From assembly GCA_964550635.1 (NCBI GenBank), contig CAZJZV010000014.1, positions 1 to 38,354 on the forward strand: 38,354 bases of DNA, read 5' to 3'. The notes below the pieces were generated by a model that was not told the DNA's origin, did no database searches, and saw only the letters and a program-made list of their open reading frames with translations. The position numbers and the translations under genes were made by a program. Of the stretch, positions 1 to 7,965 are shown one piece after another. The stretch comes from RGIG4097 sp964550635 (GTDB taxonomy: Bacteria; Bacillota; Clostridia; Christensenellales; CAG-917). How positions within the stretch are numbered: position 1 is the stretch's first letter; the number at the start of each line of letters is the position of its first letter.

Positions 1-20
1 GAGGGTTTTACCCTCAAATT

Positions 21-50
21 AAAAACCACCAGTTGAACTGGTGGATTTTT
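21..50. terminator. Bidirectional intrinsic terminator
   Basis: A perfect stem CCACCAG/CTGGTGG (26-32 with 38-44, loop TTGAA) is flanked by A-run on the left and T-run on the right. It can therefore end transcription in both directions: the minus-strand acyl-CoA synthetase and any plus-strand gene left of the window. A second small inverted repeat (GAGGG/CCCTC) lies at 1-15. Confidence 0.85.
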
Positions 51-52
51 AT

Positions 53-1708
53 TTACTTCTTTTCGTCGTTTTTGCGGATCTCTACGCGGCGGATTTTGCC
101 TGAAATCGTCTTCGGCATTTCGTCGACAAATTCGATGATGCGCGGATATTTGTACGGCGCGGTCGCTTGTTTTACGTGGTTTTGCAGTTCCTTTTTCAGT
201 TCTTCGCTGGGGGTGTAGCCGTTTGCAAGCACGATCGTTGCCTTGACGACTTGCACGCGGAGCGGATCGGGTACGCCCGTGATTGCACATTCGAGAACGG
301 CGGGGTGTTCCATAAGCGCGGATTCCACTTCAAACGGTCCGATACGGTATCCGCTCGATTTGATTATGTCGTCCTTTCTGCCCACGAACCAGAATATGCC
401 GCTTTTATCGCGCATTGCAAGGTCGCCTGTGTGGTAGTATTTGCCGTCGCGTGCCTGTGCGGTGCGTTCGGGTTCTCCCTTATAGTTTGAGACCAAACCG
501 TATTGGTGGGGGCGTAGGCGGATTGCGATTTCCCCTTCGACGCCGTCCGCAACGGGATTTTCGTCGTCGTCGATCAGGTCTATGTCGTAGCAGGGACTAG
601 GCTTGCCGAGAGAGCCGGGGATAGGCTCCATACCCTTGAAAGTCGCAAGGATAACGGATGATTCCGTCTGCCCGAAACCCTCGTAGATTTTGTGTCCCGT
701 CGCGTCGTAGAATTGCTTGAAAACTTCCGCATTCAATGCTTCGCCTGCGGTGGTGCAGTGCACGATAGAGCCGAAATCGTATTTGGACAGGTCTTCTCTT
801 ATCAAGAAACGATATATCGTGGGCGGTGCGCAGAAAGTCGTAACGCCGTATTTGCCGAGAAGGGGAAGAATATCCGTAGGGGTGAATCTGCCGTTGTAGT
901 CGTAGACGAAAATCGCGGTGCCCGCAATCCATTGTCCGTAGATTTTGCCCCAACTGCACTTCGCCCAACCTGTTTCCGCCATGGTGAAATGCAGACCGTC
1001 GTCCACGACCTGTTGCCAGAAAAATGCGGTGAAAATATGCGCCAAAGGATATTCAAAATTGTGTTGAACCATTTTGGGCATACCGGTCGTGCCCGACGTG
1101 AAATAGCAGAGCATATCGTCGTTCCATTGGGGGCGGGGCAGGTCGGACGGCAAAACGTCGGATTCCTGCATGATAAGGTCGTCAAAACAACGATAACCGT
1201 CGACTTTTTCGGTGTATATACACTCTTTGAGAGTGGTGCATTTGTCAAGAGCAAGCCCTATATGTTCGATGACGTCCGCTTCCGCCGTCGCGACGATGAC
1301 TTTGACTTCCGCATTGTTCGCGCGGTAGTATACGTCTTTGGGGGTGAGCAGGTGGGTGGCGGGGATTAGCACAACGCCGATTTTGCAACAGGCAACCGCG
1401 AGCACCCAAAACTCCCATCTACGATTGAGCATACCCATCACATAGTCGCCCTTTTTCAGTCCCATACCGAGAAGAAGATTTGCGCAACGATTGCTGAGTT
1501 TTGAAATATCGTCGAAAGTGAAGATGCGCTCTTCGCCTTTGCTGTTGCACCAAGCCAATGCGCGCTTTGACGGTTGGAGTCGCGCGTATTCGTCAACAAC
1601 GTCAAAACCGAAATTGAAACCATCGGGGACGGTCAGTCTGCAATTCGCACTGAAATCCTCGTAATCTTTGAAGTCGGTTCTGTTCAGAAATTTTGACAAA
1701 AGGTTCAT
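53..1708 (-). CDS. AMP-forming acyl-CoA synthetase (acetyl/medium-chain type)
   Basis: A 551-residue member of the ANL adenylating superfamily, which activates a carboxylic acid with ATP and joins it to CoA through an acyl-AMP. Visible motifs are the phosphate loop TSGTTGMPK (204-212), GFGQTES (344-350), YHTGD (425-429), the hinge GRKDD (443-447) and the C-terminal catalytic lysine in TISGKIR (Lys538). Length and the motif order fit the ACSM/medium-chain branch; the substrate cannot be set from sequence, and acetate, propionate or butyrate-range acids are all possible. The ATG at 1708 is preceded by AAAGGA at a 6-base spacing. The protein has no signal peptide and should be cytoplasmic. It is a single-gene unit ending at the terminator at 21-50; its upstream region carries a short inverted repeat TTTAG-TACG-CTAAA at 1757-1770 that could be a control site (inference). 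Confidence 0.9.
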   Translation of the reverse strand: MNLLSKFLNRTDFKDYEDFSANCRLTVPDGFNFGFDVVDEYARLQPSKRALAWCNSKGEERIFTFDDISKLSNRCANLLLGMGLKKGDYVMGMLNRRWEFWVLAVACCKIGVVLIPATHLLTPKDVYYRANNAEVKVIVATAEADVIEHIGLALDKCTTLKECIYTEKVDGYRCFDDLIMQESDVLPSDLPRPQWNDDMLCYFTSGTTGMPKMVQHNFEYPLAHIFTAFFWQQVVDDGLHFTMAETGWAKCSWGKIYGQWIAGTAIFVYDYNGRFTPTDILPLLGKYGVTTFCAPPTIYRFLIREDLSKYDFGSIVHCTTAGEALNAEVFKQFYDATGHKIYEGFGQTESSVILATFKGMEPIPGSLGKPSPCYDIDLIDDDENPVADGVEGEIAIRLRPHQYGLVSNYKGEPERTAQARDGKYYHTGDLAMRDKSGIFWFVGRKDDIIKSSGYRIGPFEVESALMEHPAVLECAITGVPDPLRVQVVKATIVLANGYTPSEELKKELQNHVKQATAPYKYPRIIEFVDEMPKTISGKIRRVEIRKNDEKK

Positions 1709-1820
1709 CGTTAGTCCTTTTCCGCTCGCGCGGAATATACGTCGAATATATATTGCTTTAGTACGCTAAATAAAATAATAACACAGTTTTTACGTCTTGG
1801 ATAGCATTTTGTTAAAATTA

Positions 1821-1849
1821 TTGCATACGGCGACGGTTTGTGCTAAAAT
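1821..1849 (+). promoter_or_regulatory. Sigma-A promoter of the uvrBA operon
   Basis: TTGCAT (1821-1826), a 17-base spacer and TAAAAT (1844-1849) with an extended TG before the -10. Transcription should begin near 1856, just upstream of the AGGAGG of the first gene at 1861. No LexA-type box was recognised in it. Confidence 0.6.
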
Positions 1850-1871
1850 CATATAGCAATAGGAGGTCGCT

Positions 1872-2282
1872 ATGCTTGACGGAGATGCCAAAGTAGTGTA
1901 CGAAGCACTCAAAAAAATCACGGGGGACGACGAAGTCTACAAAGTCGTCGAAGCGGAAGAAATCATGGAGATTTTGCCCTATGCTATGTCCAAGCTCCAA
2001 CTCTCCGGCGCAATCCGCGACTTGAAGGATAGCGACTACGTCAGAGTCAAATATTTCACCCCCGACGAGTATTGTCTCATCACGTTGAAACGCAACGAGC
2101 AACCCGCCGTCGTCGCGACAAGCGAGAAGAAAGAAACGGCACCCGAAACCACTCCCGAAAAGACTGTCGTCACCGTCAAGAGTGGCGGCGGAAAAGCGTT
2201 CTTGGGCGCATTTCTCGGTGCTTTGCTCGGCTCTGGTATCGTCGTCGCCATTGCTATACTGATAACAAAATTCGCACTTTAA
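1872..2282 (+). CDS. Small tail-anchored protein, first gene of the uvr operon
   Basis: A 136-residue protein I do not recognise. The first ~75 residues are charged and predicted helical with a compact, winged-helix-like look (inference). Then comes a Pro/Thr/Glu/Lys-rich linker (~78-100), a glycine-rich turn, and one hydrophobic C-terminal segment (~108-134) that would anchor it in the membrane with the N-terminal part in the cytoplasm. AGGAGG precedes the ATG at ideal spacing. The next gene has the same plan (charged N-terminal domain plus C-terminal membrane helix), so the two may be distant paralogues. It is co-directional with uvrB and uvrA and shares their promoter. No function is assigned. 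Confidence 0.75.
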   Translation: MLDGDAKVVYEALKKITGDDEVYKVVEAEEIMEILPYAMSKLQLSGAIRDLKDSDYVRVKYFTPDEYCLITLKRNEQPAVVATSEKKETAPETTPEKTVVTVKSGGGKAFLGAFLGALLGSGIVVAIAILITKFAL

Positions 2283-2330
2283 CCATACATAACGATGATA
2301 TAAACGTCGCATTCTGCGACTTGGGAGATT

Positions 2331-2732
2331 ATGGCAGTTACACTCGAAAAACAACACGTTCTCACCAAAAAAGAGAAAAACGTCATGCGCGTTATCTATC
2401 AGGCGTCCGCAAAAAACGGCACCTGTTTGATCACGCCTATCGACATTTTCGAGAAACTCTCTCTCGACCTTGAATACGACGAAGAAGAGTTGGATACCAT
2501 TCTTCGTGACTTGGAACTCGACGACTATTTCGACTTGACGAGATCGGACAAAAAAGGGGAACTCGTCTATTGTATCAATATGCACCAAAAGGGACTTGCC
2601 TTTGCAAGAGTCGAAAGAGCGTTCAGAAGCAATATTGTGTTCAGACTCTTGCTTGCACTGGCGACCGGCACTGTGTCCGCAATCATCGGCGTGCTTATCA
2701 AGTACGTGTTCGTTCCCCTAATTCAAGGCTGA
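2331..2732 (+). CDS. Small tail-anchored protein overlapping uvrB
   Basis: A 133-residue unrecognised protein. Residues 1-80 hold an acidic, helical region with the pattern of a small winged-helix domain (for example a stretch of E/D-rich helix followed by a YFDLTR-like strand); residues ~103-130 form a C-terminal hydrophobic segment. It resembles its upstream neighbour in plan and size rather than in obvious sequence identity. The stop codon overlaps the uvrB start in TGATG (2730-2734), so translation of the two is probably coupled. The start at 2331 has GGGAG about 6 bases upstream. A role linked to DNA repair is suggested only by operon position. Confidence 0.75.
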   Translation: MAVTLEKQHVLTKKEKNVMRVIYQASAKNGTCLITPIDIFEKLSLDLEYDEEELDTILRDLELDDYFDLTRSDKKGELVYCINMHQKGLAFARVERAFRSNIVFRLLLALATGTVSAIIGVLIKYVFVPLIQG

Positions 2733-4687
2733 TGAAATTTGAACTTGTTTCTTCATATAAGCCGTGCGGCGATCAACCGCAGGCAATAGAAAAACTTGCC
2801 GAAGGCATTGAAAACGGTTTTTCCACTCAGGTACTATTGGGCGTTACCGGGAGCGGAAAAACTTTTACTATGGCAAACGTTATCGAGAAAGTTCAACGTC
2901 CCGCGCTCGTCATCGCGCACAACAAAACCCTTGCCGCCCAACTTTGCAATGAGTTCCGCGAATTTTTCCCGAAGAACAGAGTTGAGTTTTTCGTGAGTTA
3001 CTACGACTACTATCAACCCGAAGCGTACATTCCCCGCTCGGATACCTACATCGAAAAAGAACTCGAAATCAACGACGAAATCGATAAACTCCGTCACTCC
3101 GCCACCGCGTCCCTTTGCGAAAGACGGGACGTTATCGTGGTGTCGTCCGTCAGTTGTATTTACGGCTTGGGCGCACCCGTAGACTACTATTCGCAGGCGG
3201 TTTCGTTGAGAGAGGGTGAGGACGTCGACCGCGACGAGCTTCTCCGAAAACTCGTGGACATTCAATATAAACGCGCGGACTTCGATTTCGTGCGCTCCAC
3301 TTTCAGAGTGCGCGGGGACGTCGTGGATATTTTCCCCGCAAGCAATAGCGAAATCGCAATAAGAGTGGAGTTTTTCGGGGATACTATCGAGAGAATAAGC
3401 GAAATCGACGGCGTGACCGGCAAAATCGTCAACGATTTGAAACATACCGTCATCTTCCCCGCAAGCCACTACGTCGTAAGCGGTGAGAAAGAAAAAATAT
3501 TCGCTCAAATCATGCGCGACAAGCAGGCGCAAGTGGAGTTTTTCGAGGCTAACGGCAAACTCATAGAAGCGCAACGCATAGATGAAAGAGTCAATTACGA
3601 CGTCGAAATGATGAGAGAAATGGGCTACTGCACCGGTATCGAAAACTACTCCCGCTACTTCGACGGTAGACAGGTCGGGCAACCGCCTTATACTCTCCTT
3701 GACTTCTTCCCGAAAGACTTCGTAGTGTTCGTGGACGAGAGCCATATGACTCTTCCGCAGGTCAGGGGAATGTTCAACGGCGATAGGGCAAGAAAGAAAA
3801 ATCTTGTCGATTACGGATTCCGTCTTCCCGCGGCGTACGACAATCGTCCCCTTGAATTTAACGAATTTGACAGTCGCATACGCCAAATGGTATGCGTGTC
3901 CGCAACCCCCGCACAGTTTGAACTCGAACGCGCCGACGAAGTTGCCGAACAGCTCATACGCCCGACGGGACTGCTCGACCCCGAAATCGAAGTGCGCCCT
4001 GTGGACGGACAGATTGACGACCTAATCGGTGAAATCAAAAAAGTCACGGACAGAAAGGGCAGAGTGCTCGTCACCACTCTCACAAAAAAAATGGCGGAAA
4101 ATCTCACCGAATATCTGAAAGAAGTCGGGGTGAAAGTCAGGTATATGCACTCGGATATCGACACCTTGGAGCGTATCGATATAGTGGGTGCGCTACGCAG
4201 CGGAGAGTTTGACGTGCTTGTGGGTATCAACCTTTTGAGAGAAGGACTCGACCTTCCCGAAGTGGAACTCGTTGCCATTCTCGACGCGGACAAGGAAGGC
4301 TTTTTGAGAAGCGAGCAGGCACTCATTCAGACCATAGGCAGAGCCGCCCGAAACGACAAGGGCAGAGTCGTCATGTACGCCGACGTCATGACGGACAGTA
4401 TGAAGAAAGCAATTGACGAAACCAACCGCCGTCGCAAGATTCAAGACGACTACAACAAGGCGCACGGCATCGTCCCGAAGACCATAGAACGCAAGTTCAC
4501 AAACACCCTTGAAATCACCAAAAAGAAAGTTAAAGATACAAAATTGTCACCTAAAGACCTTATTTCGGAAATTGAACGATTGAAAGGACTTATGAAAGCG
4601 GCGTCCGCAGAACTTGATTTCGAGCGCGCTATCAAACTCCGCGACGAGATGAACGAACTGAAAAAACAGGTCAAAAAACTGAAATAA
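2732..4687 (+). CDS. uvrB: UvrABC excision nuclease subunit B
   Basis: UvrB, 651 residues, the damage-verifying helicase-like subunit of nucleotide excision repair; it is loaded by UvrA and recruits UvrC. Visible parts are the Walker A GVTGSGKT (37-44), the beta-hairpin region YYDYYQPEAYIPRSDTY, the helicase DESH box, the motif V/VI region with IGRAARN, and a C-terminal UVR domain (LDFERAIKLRDEM) that contacts UvrC. The length is normal for the family. The reading frame stays open upstream to 2570, but MKFELVSSYKPCGDQP is the standard UvrB N-terminus and overlaps the preceding stop codon, which fixes the start at 2732. uvrA follows after one base. uvrC is not in the window. Confidence 0.98.
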   Translation: MKFELVSSYKPCGDQPQAIEKLAEGIENGFSTQVLLGVTGSGKTFTMANVIEKVQRPALVIAHNKTLAAQLCNEFREFFPKNRVEFFVSYYDYYQPEAYIPRSDTYIEKELEINDEIDKLRHSATASLCERRDVIVVSSVSCIYGLGAPVDYYSQAVSLREGEDVDRDELLRKLVDIQYKRADFDFVRSTFRVRGDVVDIFPASNSEIAIRVEFFGDTIERISEIDGVTGKIVNDLKHTVIFPASHYVVSGEKEKIFAQIMRDKQAQVEFFEANGKLIEAQRIDERVNYDVEMMREMGYCTGIENYSRYFDGRQVGQPPYTLLDFFPKDFVVFVDESHMTLPQVRGMFNGDRARKKNLVDYGFRLPAAYDNRPLEFNEFDSRIRQMVCVSATPAQFELERADEVAEQLIRPTGLLDPEIEVRPVDGQIDDLIGEIKKVTDRKGRVLVTTLTKKMAENLTEYLKEVGVKVRYMHSDIDTLERIDIVGALRSGEFDVLVGINLLREGLDLPEVELVAILDADKEGFLRSEQALIQTIGRAARNDKGRVVMYADVMTDSMKKAIDETNRRRKIQDDYNKAHGIVPKTIERKFTNTLEITKKKVKDTKLSPKDLISEIERLKGLMKAASAELDFERAIKLRDEMNELKKQVKKLK

Positions 4688-4688
4688 T

Positions 4689-7499
4689 ATGAAAGATATA
4701 ATCGTAAAAGGCGCAAAAGAAAACAACCTTAAAAACGTTGACTTGACCATACCACGCGACAAACTCGTGGTGTTTTCTGGTTTGTCGGGAAGCGGTAAAT
4801 CTTCCCTTGCTTTCGATACCATTTTTGCGGAAGGACAACGCAAGTATATGGAGAGTTTGTCTTCGTATGCGCGTATGTTTCTAGGGCAAATGCAAAAGCC
4901 CGACGTCGAGTATATCGAAGGGCTTTCCCCCGCGGTTTCCATAGACCAGAAAACCACTTCCAAAAATCCGCGTTCAACGGTCGGCACCGTCACAGAAATT
5001 TACGACTACTTTCGCCTACTTTACGCGCGCATAGGCAAACCCCATTGCCCGAAGTGCGGACGTGAAATCGAAAGGCAGACCATCGATCAAATTGCGGATA
5101 GGATTATGACGAGAGAAGGTGCGAAAACTCTTATCATCGCGCCTATCGTCAGGGGTAGAAAGGGAGAATATAAAAAGGAACTCGAAATGCTCAAACGCGC
5201 GGGCTACGTCAGAGTGCGCGTGGACGGAGTGAATTACACCCTTGACGAAGAAATCAAATTGGATAAAAACGTCAAGCATGAAATCGGCGTGATTATAGAC
5301 AGACTTGTCATCAAAGACGGCGTTATTCGCAGGGTAACCGAAGCGGTGGAAAACGCGGTCAAACTTGCGGAAGGACTTGTCATTGCGGACTTTGACGGTG
5401 AAGCCGTCACCTATTCCACGAAATATTCTTGTCCCGATTGCGAATTGAGTTTTGAAGAACTCACTCCGAGATTGTTCTCTTTCAACAATCCTTACGGTGC
5501 GTGTCCCGCCTGTACCGGACTCGGTTTCACGCAGGAAATCGATCCCAACTTTCTCATCAAAGACAAAAATTTGTCTTTGCGTGAAGGCGGTATCAAGGCA
5601 AGCGGTTGGTTTATCGACACGAGCAAAATGTGCGATATGCAATTCCGCGCGCTTGCGGACGCGTACGGTTTTTCTATTGATACGCCCATAAAGGACTTGC
5701 CCGAATGGGTGTTGAATATGATTTTCTACGGAAACGACGGTGATAGGATTCCTATGGAATACAACACTCGCAACTTTTCGGGAAAATTCAACAGCAGTTT
5801 TGAAGGCATAGTCAACAACCTGCAACGCAGATACCGCGAAACGGATAGCGAAATGGTCAAAATGGAAATCTCTCGCTATATGCGCGAAGTCCCTTGTACC
5901 GTTTGTGGCGGAAAACGTTTGAAACCCGAAGCGCTTGCGGTCACCGTAGGCGGAAAAAATATCGTCGAATTGTGCGATATGTCCGTCGTGGACGTGGAAG
6001 CGTTTTTGTCCGCACTCACTCTCACCGAAACAGAAGAGCTTATCGCGCGCAGAATACTCAAAGAGATCAATGCAAGACTGCAATTTCTCATCAACGTCGG
6101 ACTCGGCTATCTAACTCTTTCTCGCACGTCGGCGACTTTGAGCGGCGGCGAGAGTCAACGCATCCGCCTTGCCACGCAAATAGGTAGCGGACTGACCGGA
6201 GTGCTTTATATTCTTGACGAGCCGAGCATAGGTTTGCACCAACGCGACAATCAAAAACTCCTTGCGTCTCTCAAAGGATTGAGAGATTTGGGCAATACCC
6301 TTATCGTTGTCGAGCACGACGAAGAAACCATACGCGAAGCGGACTATATCGTAGATATAGGTCCCGGCGCGGGCGTGCACGGCGGTGAAGTCGTCGCGTG
6401 CGGTAGCGTGGACGATATTATCGCTTGCAAGGATAGTATCACAGGAAAGTATCTGTCGGGAGAATATAGCATTGACGTGCCTATTGCAAGGCGCGAAATC
6501 TCGGATAGGTGGATTGAAATTAAGGGCGCAAAACAAAATAACTTGAAAAATATCGACGTCAAAGTGCCTGTCGGAGTGTTCACCGCGGTAACGGGCGTGT
6601 CGGGAAGCGGAAAATCTAGCCTTATCAATGAAATTCTTTATCCCGCACTCTCGAACGAACTTATGGGTAGCAAACTTCCCGAAGGTGCGTATTCCGAAAT
6701 CAAGGGCGTCGAATATCTCGACAAGGTCATCTGCATAGATCAAAGCCCGATAGGGCGCACTCCGCGCTCAAATCCCGCAACGTATACGGGTGTATTTTCA
6801 CCGATTAGGGAGTTGTTCGCATCCTTGCCCGACGCAAAGTCAAGGGGATACGGAGCGGGTAGATTTTCCTTCAATATCTCGGGCGGTCGTTGTGAGCATT
6901 GTTCGGGAGACGGCATCATCCGCATAGAAATGCACTTCCTGCCCGACATCTACATTCCTTGCGAAGTATGCAAGGGCGCAAGATATAACCGCGAAACCTT
7001 GGAAGTCAAATACAAGGGCAAGAGCATAGGCGACGTGCTTGAAATGACGGTGGAAGAAAGCCTTGAGTTTTTCAAGAACGTGCCGAAGATTAGGAACAAA
7101 ATCCAAACCCTTTACGACGTCGGACTCGGATATATCAAACTCGGTCAGTCGTCCACCACGCTCAGTGGCGGCGAAGCGCAGAGAGTGAAACTCGCGACCG
7201 AACTCAGCAAGCGTAGCACAGGCAAAACCATATATATTCTTGACGAACCCACGACCGGACTTCACACCCACGACGTAGCAAGGCTTCTCGACATACTCGG
7301 ACGACTTGCGGACGCAGGGAATACCGTCGTCGTCATCGAGCACAACCTCGACGTCATCAAAGTCGCGGACTACGTGATAGACCTCGGAACCGAAGGCGGA
7401 AACGGCGGCGGAAGAGTCATCGCAAAAGGCACCCCCGAACAAGTTGCAAAAACCAAAGGCAGTGCCACCGGTGAATTCCTATCCAAAATTCTAAAATAA
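4689..7499 (+). CDS. uvrA: UvrABC excision nuclease subunit A
   Basis: UvrA, 936 residues, the dimeric ABC-type ATPase that finds DNA lesions. The first Walker A is GLSGSGKS (31-38), and the hallmark MESLSSYARMFL follows. There are zinc-binding CxxC pairs (CPDC with CPAC in the first half, and CEHC with CEVC in the second half), two ABC signatures (LSGGESQRIRLA and LSGGEAQRVKLA) and the second Walker A GVSGSGKS. Everything matches a full-length class I UvrA. The start ATG lies one base after the uvrB stop, so the pair is translationally coupled. A terminator follows at 7581-7610. Confidence 0.98.
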   Translation: MKDIIVKGAKENNLKNVDLTIPRDKLVVFSGLSGSGKSSLAFDTIFAEGQRKYMESLSSYARMFLGQMQKPDVEYIEGLSPAVSIDQKTTSKNPRSTVGTVTEIYDYFRLLYARIGKPHCPKCGREIERQTIDQIADRIMTREGAKTLIIAPIVRGRKGEYKKELEMLKRAGYVRVRVDGVNYTLDEEIKLDKNVKHEIGVIIDRLVIKDGVIRRVTEAVENAVKLAEGLVIADFDGEAVTYSTKYSCPDCELSFEELTPRLFSFNNPYGACPACTGLGFTQEIDPNFLIKDKNLSLREGGIKASGWFIDTSKMCDMQFRALADAYGFSIDTPIKDLPEWVLNMIFYGNDGDRIPMEYNTRNFSGKFNSSFEGIVNNLQRRYRETDSEMVKMEISRYMREVPCTVCGGKRLKPEALAVTVGGKNIVELCDMSVVDVEAFLSALTLTETEELIARRILKEINARLQFLINVGLGYLTLSRTSATLSGGESQRIRLATQIGSGLTGVLYILDEPSIGLHQRDNQKLLASLKGLRDLGNTLIVVEHDEETIREADYIVDIGPGAGVHGGEVVACGSVDDIIACKDSITGKYLSGEYSIDVPIARREISDRWIEIKGAKQNNLKNIDVKVPVGVFTAVTGVSGSGKSSLINEILYPALSNELMGSKLPEGAYSEIKGVEYLDKVICIDQSPIGRTPRSNPATYTGVFSPIRELFASLPDAKSRGYGAGRFSFNISGGRCEHCSGDGIIRIEMHFLPDIYIPCEVCKGARYNRETLEVKYKGKSIGDVLEMTVEESLEFFKNVPKIRNKIQTLYDVGLGYIKLGQSSTTLSGGEAQRVKLATELSKRSTGKTIYILDEPTTGLHTHDVARLLDILGRLADAGNTVVVIEHNLDVIKVADYVIDLGTEGGNGGGRVIAKGTPEQVAKTKGSATGEFLSKILK

Positions 7500-7577
7500 G
7501 AAATGAAAATGGTTGCGGTAGAAATCGTTTAATCGCAAAGTGTTGTTACAAAATATAATTAAATAAAAAAAGCAAAG

Positions 7578-7613
7578 AAAAAAGCGGGACACTAAATGTG
7601 TTCCGCTTTTGGT
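7578..7613. terminator. Intrinsic terminator between uvrA and the XRE gene
   Basis: GCGGGACAC and GTGTTCCGC (with one G-U pair) flank a five-base loop; A-run on the left and TTTT on the right let it serve both uvrA (plus) and the convergent XRE gene (minus). Confidence 0.8.
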
Positions 7614-7652
7614 TTGGGCGGCGACGAAAAAATGGAGAAAACGTCGCGCGGA

Positions 7653-7865
7653 TTAGTAATTTCTTCTGCCGATAAGGTAGTCGACCGATACGCCGAAAAG
7701 TATGCTCATCTCAATGAGTACGTCAAAATTCGGTTGATTTCTGCCGACTTCCCAACCTGATACGGCGGATTTTGTGACTTTGAGATGTTCTGCAAGGTCG
7801 CTTTGTTTCAAACCTTGCTCTTTGCGCAGGGACTTCAATCTTTCAGGAAAACAGGTGTGTAGCAT
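7653..7865 (-). CDS. Short XRE-family helix-turn-helix regulator
   Basis: A 70-residue protein that is almost entirely one Cro/C1-type helix-turn-helix domain: SLRKEQGLKQSDLAEHLKV followed by the recognition helix region KSAVSGWEVGRNQPN and the common tail FGVSVDYLIG. The ATG at 7865 is chosen over upstream in-frame starts because GGAGG sits five bases before it and the -10 element lies just upstream. No sensor domain is present, so it probably acts as a dimeric repressor, possibly of itself: a strong inverted repeat overlaps its own promoter (7895-7935). Its target and signal are unknown. Confidence 0.85.
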   Translation of the reverse strand: MLHTCFPERLKSLRKEQGLKQSDLAEHLKVTKSAVSGWEVGRNQPNFDVLIEMSILFGVSVDYLIGRRNY

Positions 7866-7889
7866 ATTTGCCTCCGTAGTTATGAAAGC

Positions 7890-7935
7890 ATTATAAAACA
7901 CGGTTTGTGTTTTGTCAACGCACGAACCGTGTTTT
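7890..7935 (-). promoter_or_regulatory. Consensus promoter of the XRE gene with overlapping inverted repeat
   Basis: On the minus strand TTGACA (7918-7913), a 17-base spacer and TATAAT (7895-7890) give a perfect sigma-A promoter. A 15-base inverted repeat (7895-7909 with 7921-7935, one mismatch, core CACGGTT-TGTG/CACG-AACCGTG) covers the -35 and spacer. It could be an operator for the XRE protein, and it is also the only hairpin after the P-type ATPase stop codon, with a short T run on either strand, so it may double as that operon's terminator. Confidence 0.7.
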
Positions 7936-7965
7936 TCGTCAAATTTTTCGATATTTTGTCAAAAT

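Noticed and set aside
2570..2731. N-terminal extension of UvrB
   Set aside because: The extension runs over the preceding gene in another frame; the standard UvrB start is at 2732.
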